Below, piece by piece: positions 61,950 through 64,000 of a stretch of DNA of 64,000 nt. The stretch covers positions 186,001 through 250,000 of the forward strand of contig JAIXYZ010000011.1 of the NCBI GenBank assembly GCA_027489955.1, given 5' to 3'. This DNA comes from Hyphomicrobiales bacterium. Its GTDB lineage: Bacteria; Pseudomonadota; Alphaproteobacteria; Rhizobiales; Beijerinckiaceae. How positions within the stretch are numbered: position 1 is the stretch's first letter; each line of letters starts with the position of its first letter. A model generated the notes under the pieces. It was not told the DNA's origin. It ran no database searches and worked only from the letters and a program-made list of their open reading frames with translations. Position numbers and translations under genes: made by a program.

Positions 61950-62507
61950 TCAGCCCTCCTTGCCGATGGTGATGGCGTCTTCCGACACCCGGTAGCTCGG
62001 CCGGCCGTTGCGCACGACCTCGAGGAACTCGTCGAGGAAGGCGATGGCCAGGATGATGAAGCCCACCGCCATGGCCGCCTGCGGCCAGACGAGCGGGATG
62101 CGGACCAGCCCGGTCGAGACCTCGTTGAACTTGAAGGAGTCCCACGCGAGCAGCGCCACCGCGAGGAAGAGGTAGATCGACAGGATGGCGCCGGCGGCGT
62201 GGATCGCCGCCTCGACGACCCTGCGGCGGGATTCGCCCATGGCCGACAGGGCCATCGTCACGCGGATATGCGCGCCGGCCTTGAGCGTGCCGGCCAGGGC
62301 CAGGCACGAGCCGACGGCGAGCAGGTAGCCGGCGATCTCCGGCAGCGAGAGGATGGCGAACCCGAAGGGCGGCTGGCCCGCTGCCTTCAGCAGCACGTCG
62401 ATCAGGCGCGCGAAGACCTGAACGGCGACGAGCGCGGCGATGACGACGAGGGCGGCGGCCGCCAGCCAGAGCGAGGCGGCGTAAAGTCGGTTGAGGAATG
62501 GGCGCAT
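61950..62507 (-). CDS. TRAP transporter small permease (DctQ type), second system
   Basis: A 185-residue membrane protein with four helices. LPEIAGYLLAVGSCLALAGT and LKAGAHIRVTMALS match the DctQ core, and VRIPLVWPQAAMAVGFIILA is the last helix. It is 3 bases from the large permease gene and separated from the receptor gene by an intrinsic terminator and about 140 bases. Confidence 0.9.
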   Translation of the reverse strand: MRPFLNRLYAASLWLAAAALVVIAALVAVQVFARLIDVLLKAAGQPPFGFAILSLPEIAGYLLAVGSCLALAGTLKAGAHIRVTMALSAMGESRRRVVEAAIHAAGAILSIYLFLAVALLAWDSFKFNEVSTGLVRIPLVWPQAAMAVGFIILAIAFLDEFLEVVRNGRPSYRVSEDAITIGKEG

Positions 62508-62610
62508 GGCATCGCTCCGGGACCGGACAGGCCCGCGGTTGAGGTTGCACGAGCATGCGGCGCGCCGGAAGCGCGGCCGAGCCCGGTCAACAGCTAATGG
62601 TCGGCGGGAT

Positions 62611-62642
62611 GAAAAAGAGGCCCCCCGTTGCCGGGGGGCCTC
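62611..62642 (-). terminator. Strong intrinsic terminator between dctP and dctQ
   Basis: An 11-pair stem (GAGGCCCCCCG with CGGGGGGCCTC, loop of four) is followed on the minus strand by TTTTT. It lies just after the receptor gene stop and before the permease genes, so part of the transcripts probably end here and the receptor is made in excess over the permeases. Confidence 0.85.
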
Positions 62643-62648
62643 GCCGGA

Positions 62649-63623
62649 TCACTTCCGGTAAGCCTGGAGCACCGAGGTGCCGACGGCACCGGCGGACTTC
62701 TCCCACTCTTCGGTCATGGTCTTGCCGATGTCCTGCAGGCCGGTCTTGAGGGCGGCCGGCGGGGGAGCGACGGTCAGGCCGTTCGTGGCGAGCTGGCGGG
62801 TCTTGGCCTTGGCCTCCTCCTCGGAGAAGGTCCAGCCGCGGGCCTCGGCCTGCTTGGCGGCCTCGGTCACGGCCTTCTGCTCGGCCGGGGTCAGCTTGTC
62901 GAAGGCGGCCTTGTTCACGATGACGACGTTGCGCGGCAGCCAGGCCTCGACGTCGTAATAGAACTTCAGGAAGTCCCAGACCTTGGAATCCACGCCCGTG
63001 GAGGACGACGTGATCATCGACTCGACGCGGCCGGTGGCGAAGGCGGTCGGGATGTCCGGGGCCTCGACCTGGACCGGCGTCGCGCCCGACAGCGCGGCGA
63101 TGCGGCCGGTGGCGGTGTTGTAGGTGCGGAACTTCAGGCCACGGAGGTCAGCGATCGACTTGATCTCCTTGGAGGAGAACAGGCCCTGCGGCGGCCACGG
63201 AACCGAATACAGCAGGATGAGGCCTTCCTCGGCGAGGCGCTTGGACAGCGCGTCACGCTGGGCCTCGTAGAGCTTCTTGGCCTCGTCATAGCCGGTGACG
63301 AGGAAGGGCACGGAGTCGAGGCCGTAGATCGGGCTCTCGTTGGCGTGCAGCGAGATCAGGACCTCGCCGGCGGGAGCGATGCCCTGGCGGACGGAGCGCT
63401 TGATCTCGGGATGCTTGATGAGCGAACCGGCCGAGTGGACGGTGATCTTCAGGCTGCCGTTGGTCGCCTTGTCCACGTCCTTCGTGAAGTCGATGATGTT
63501 CTTCGTGTGGAAATTGCTGTCCGGATACGGGGTGGCCATATCCCACTTGGTCTGGGCGAACGCGCCCGTGCAGACGAACGTGGCCGCCGCCGTGATCGCG
63601 GCGAGTTTCGTGAACTTCGACAT
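62649..63623 (-). CDS. TRAP transporter solute-binding protein (DctP type), second system
   Basis: Periplasmic receptor, 324 residues. Signal peptide MSKFTKLAAITAAATFVCTG with cleavage near AFAQ. DctP features include MATPYPDSNFHTKNIIDFTK, IADLRGLKFRTYNTATGRI with the carboxylate-binding Arg, and AFATGRVESMITSSSTGVDS. Of the C4-dicarboxylate/mandelate type; substrate unknown. The start at 63623 has GGGAGAAGG upstream; an in-frame extension of 68 codons is rejected. Divergent from a hydantoinase-type gene. Confidence 0.93.
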   Translation of the reverse strand: MSKFTKLAAITAAATFVCTGAFAQTKWDMATPYPDSNFHTKNIIDFTKDVDKATNGSLKITVHSAGSLIKHPEIKRSVRQGIAPAGEVLISLHANESPIYGLDSVPFLVTGYDEAKKLYEAQRDALSKRLAEEGLILLYSVPWPPQGLFSSKEIKSIADLRGLKFRTYNTATGRIAALSGATPVQVEAPDIPTAFATGRVESMITSSSTGVDSKVWDFLKFYYDVEAWLPRNVVIVNKAAFDKLTPAEQKAVTEAAKQAEARGWTFSEEEAKAKTRQLATNGLTVAPPPAALKTGLQDIGKTMTEEWEKSAGAVGTSVLQAYRK

Positions 63624-63717
63624 CGTGACCTTCTCCCTTTGAATGGAGAGACCCGCTGCCCCTCTTCGTTCGGCATCCGGGCTCCTGAGCATGACAGTAC
63701 CAGTGCGCAATCTCATG

Positions 63718-63740
63718 TCAACAAAATGTTGACGTTTTGT
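63718..63740. promoter_or_regulatory. Palindromic sites between dctP and the hydantoinase gene
   Basis: TCAACA-AAA-TGTTGA (63718-63732) is a perfect inverted repeat, and ACAAAA-N8-TTTTGT (63721-63740) overlaps it. They lie in the 256-base divergent gap, about 100 bases before dctP and 140 before the plus-strand gene. These may be operators for a MarR or GntR-type protein such as the one encoded at the end of the TRAP operon. Confidence 0.5.
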
Positions 63741-63879
63741 CGATGAACTGATTTTGTCATGCGTGGACGGTGCGCTTCTCTCGCGGCGCATCCCCCCTAA
63801 ACTCACCAGCGCAGCCGGCGCGGACAAGGCGATATCGCTCCTGCTCCGGCTGCGACTTTTTCAAGCCTGGGAGGGCGCG

Positions 63880-64000
63880 ATGGCTTCGGCTCGTTGGGAT
63901 TTCTGGATCGATCGCGGCGGCACGTTCACCGACGTGATCGGGCGGGACCCGCAGGGACGCCTGCATGCCCGCAAGATGCTGTCGGAGAACCCGGAGGCGT
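63880..64000 (+). CDS. Hydantoinase/5-oxoprolinase-type protein, partial (3' end beyond window)
   Basis: Forty codons of the N-terminus are visible. [19 protein letters not shown] is the ATP-binding start of the HyuA/OplA family of ATP-dependent amidohydrolases (5-oxoprolinase, hydantoinase and N-methylhydantoinase). GGGAGGG precedes the ATG. It is divergent from the second TRAP operon, so the transporter probably brings in its substrate, a cyclic amide or pyroglutamate-like compound. Confidence 0.85.
   Translation, partial: MASARWDFWIDRGGTFTDVIGRDPQGRLHARKMLSENPEA

Noticed and set aside
1-64000. Mobile elements, CRISPR arrays, prophage genes or defence islands
   Set aside because: No transposase, integrase, direct-repeat array with spacers, or phage gene was seen; gene order and base composition look like stable chromosome.

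Overview
The window is very GC-rich, densely packed, single-copy chromosomal DNA from an alphaproteobacterium, most likely a member of the Hyphomicrobiales (Rhizobiales). This rests on gene content: a DUF2849-cysI-DUF934-cysHDN sulfate operon, BA14K and Omp25/31-type envelope proteins, the petP-petR pair, UbiK, a MidA/NDUFAF7 homologue and an OpgH glucosyltransferase. The genus cannot be fixed by eye. I see no insertion sequence, prophage, CRISPR array or rRNA operon. Two tRNA genes, Gln(UUG) and Pro(CGG), lie near 24.4-24.7 kb.

Layout. (1) 0-5 kb: an RND efflux pair (permease cut by the left edge) and a cytoplasmic multi-PAS chemoreceptor. (2) 5.3-18.1 kb: a sulfur block. It holds a cysteine synthase/desulfhydrase-family enzyme, an Lrp regulator, the sulfate ABC transporter sbp-cysTWA, and an assimilation operon fpr-fdx-DUF2849-cysI-DUF934-cysH-cysD-cysN. 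The operon supplies its own electron chain (NADPH to FNR to ferredoxin to sulfite reductase). It uses an iron-sulfur APS reductase, so no APS kinase is needed, and none is present. CysN instead carries a DUF2061-like tail. (3) 18.4-24.3 kb: an RpiR regulator divergent from a PuuE-like deacetylase, a TRAP transporter and a CapA-like phosphatase. This looks like an uptake and catabolic unit for an unknown, probably amide-type, substrate. (4) 24.4-29.8 kb: tRNAs, a BA14K protein, recX, and an opgH-fkbM-secreted protein operon.

(5) 29.8-37.5 kb is the most unusual part. A zinc-less MDR dehydrogenase, a PTPS/QueD homologue lacking the catalytic Cys and one zinc His, a GT4 glycosyltransferase and a SAM methyltransferase form one tight operon, followed by cytochrome b561, a GTP cyclohydrolase II with a decayed RibB domain, and a large membrane protein. 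It may make a glycosylated, methylated pterin- or pyrimidine-like metabolite; this is inference. (6) 37.6-44.3 kb: HAD phosphatase, BioY, MBL hydrolase, a DUF1499-M48-DUF898 membrane cluster and ilvE. (7) 44.4-47.0 kb: a petP-petR-histidine kinase operon with a perfect palindrome just upstream.

(8) 47-55 kb: housekeeping genes (CNNM/CorC-type protein, csaA, tetR, proC, ybjN, ubiK, then lgt-midA-pgeF) and a GT2 glycosyltransferase. (9) 55.4-60 kb: two paralogous outer-membrane barrels with good terminators, GST, rlmJ, and an RNase T2 pair. (10) 60.1-64 kb: a second TRAP system with a MarR regulator coupled to its last gene, divergent from a hydantoinase/5-oxoprolinase-type gene cut by the right edge. 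Many neighbouring genes overlap by ATGA, GTGA or TGATG, so translational coupling is common here.
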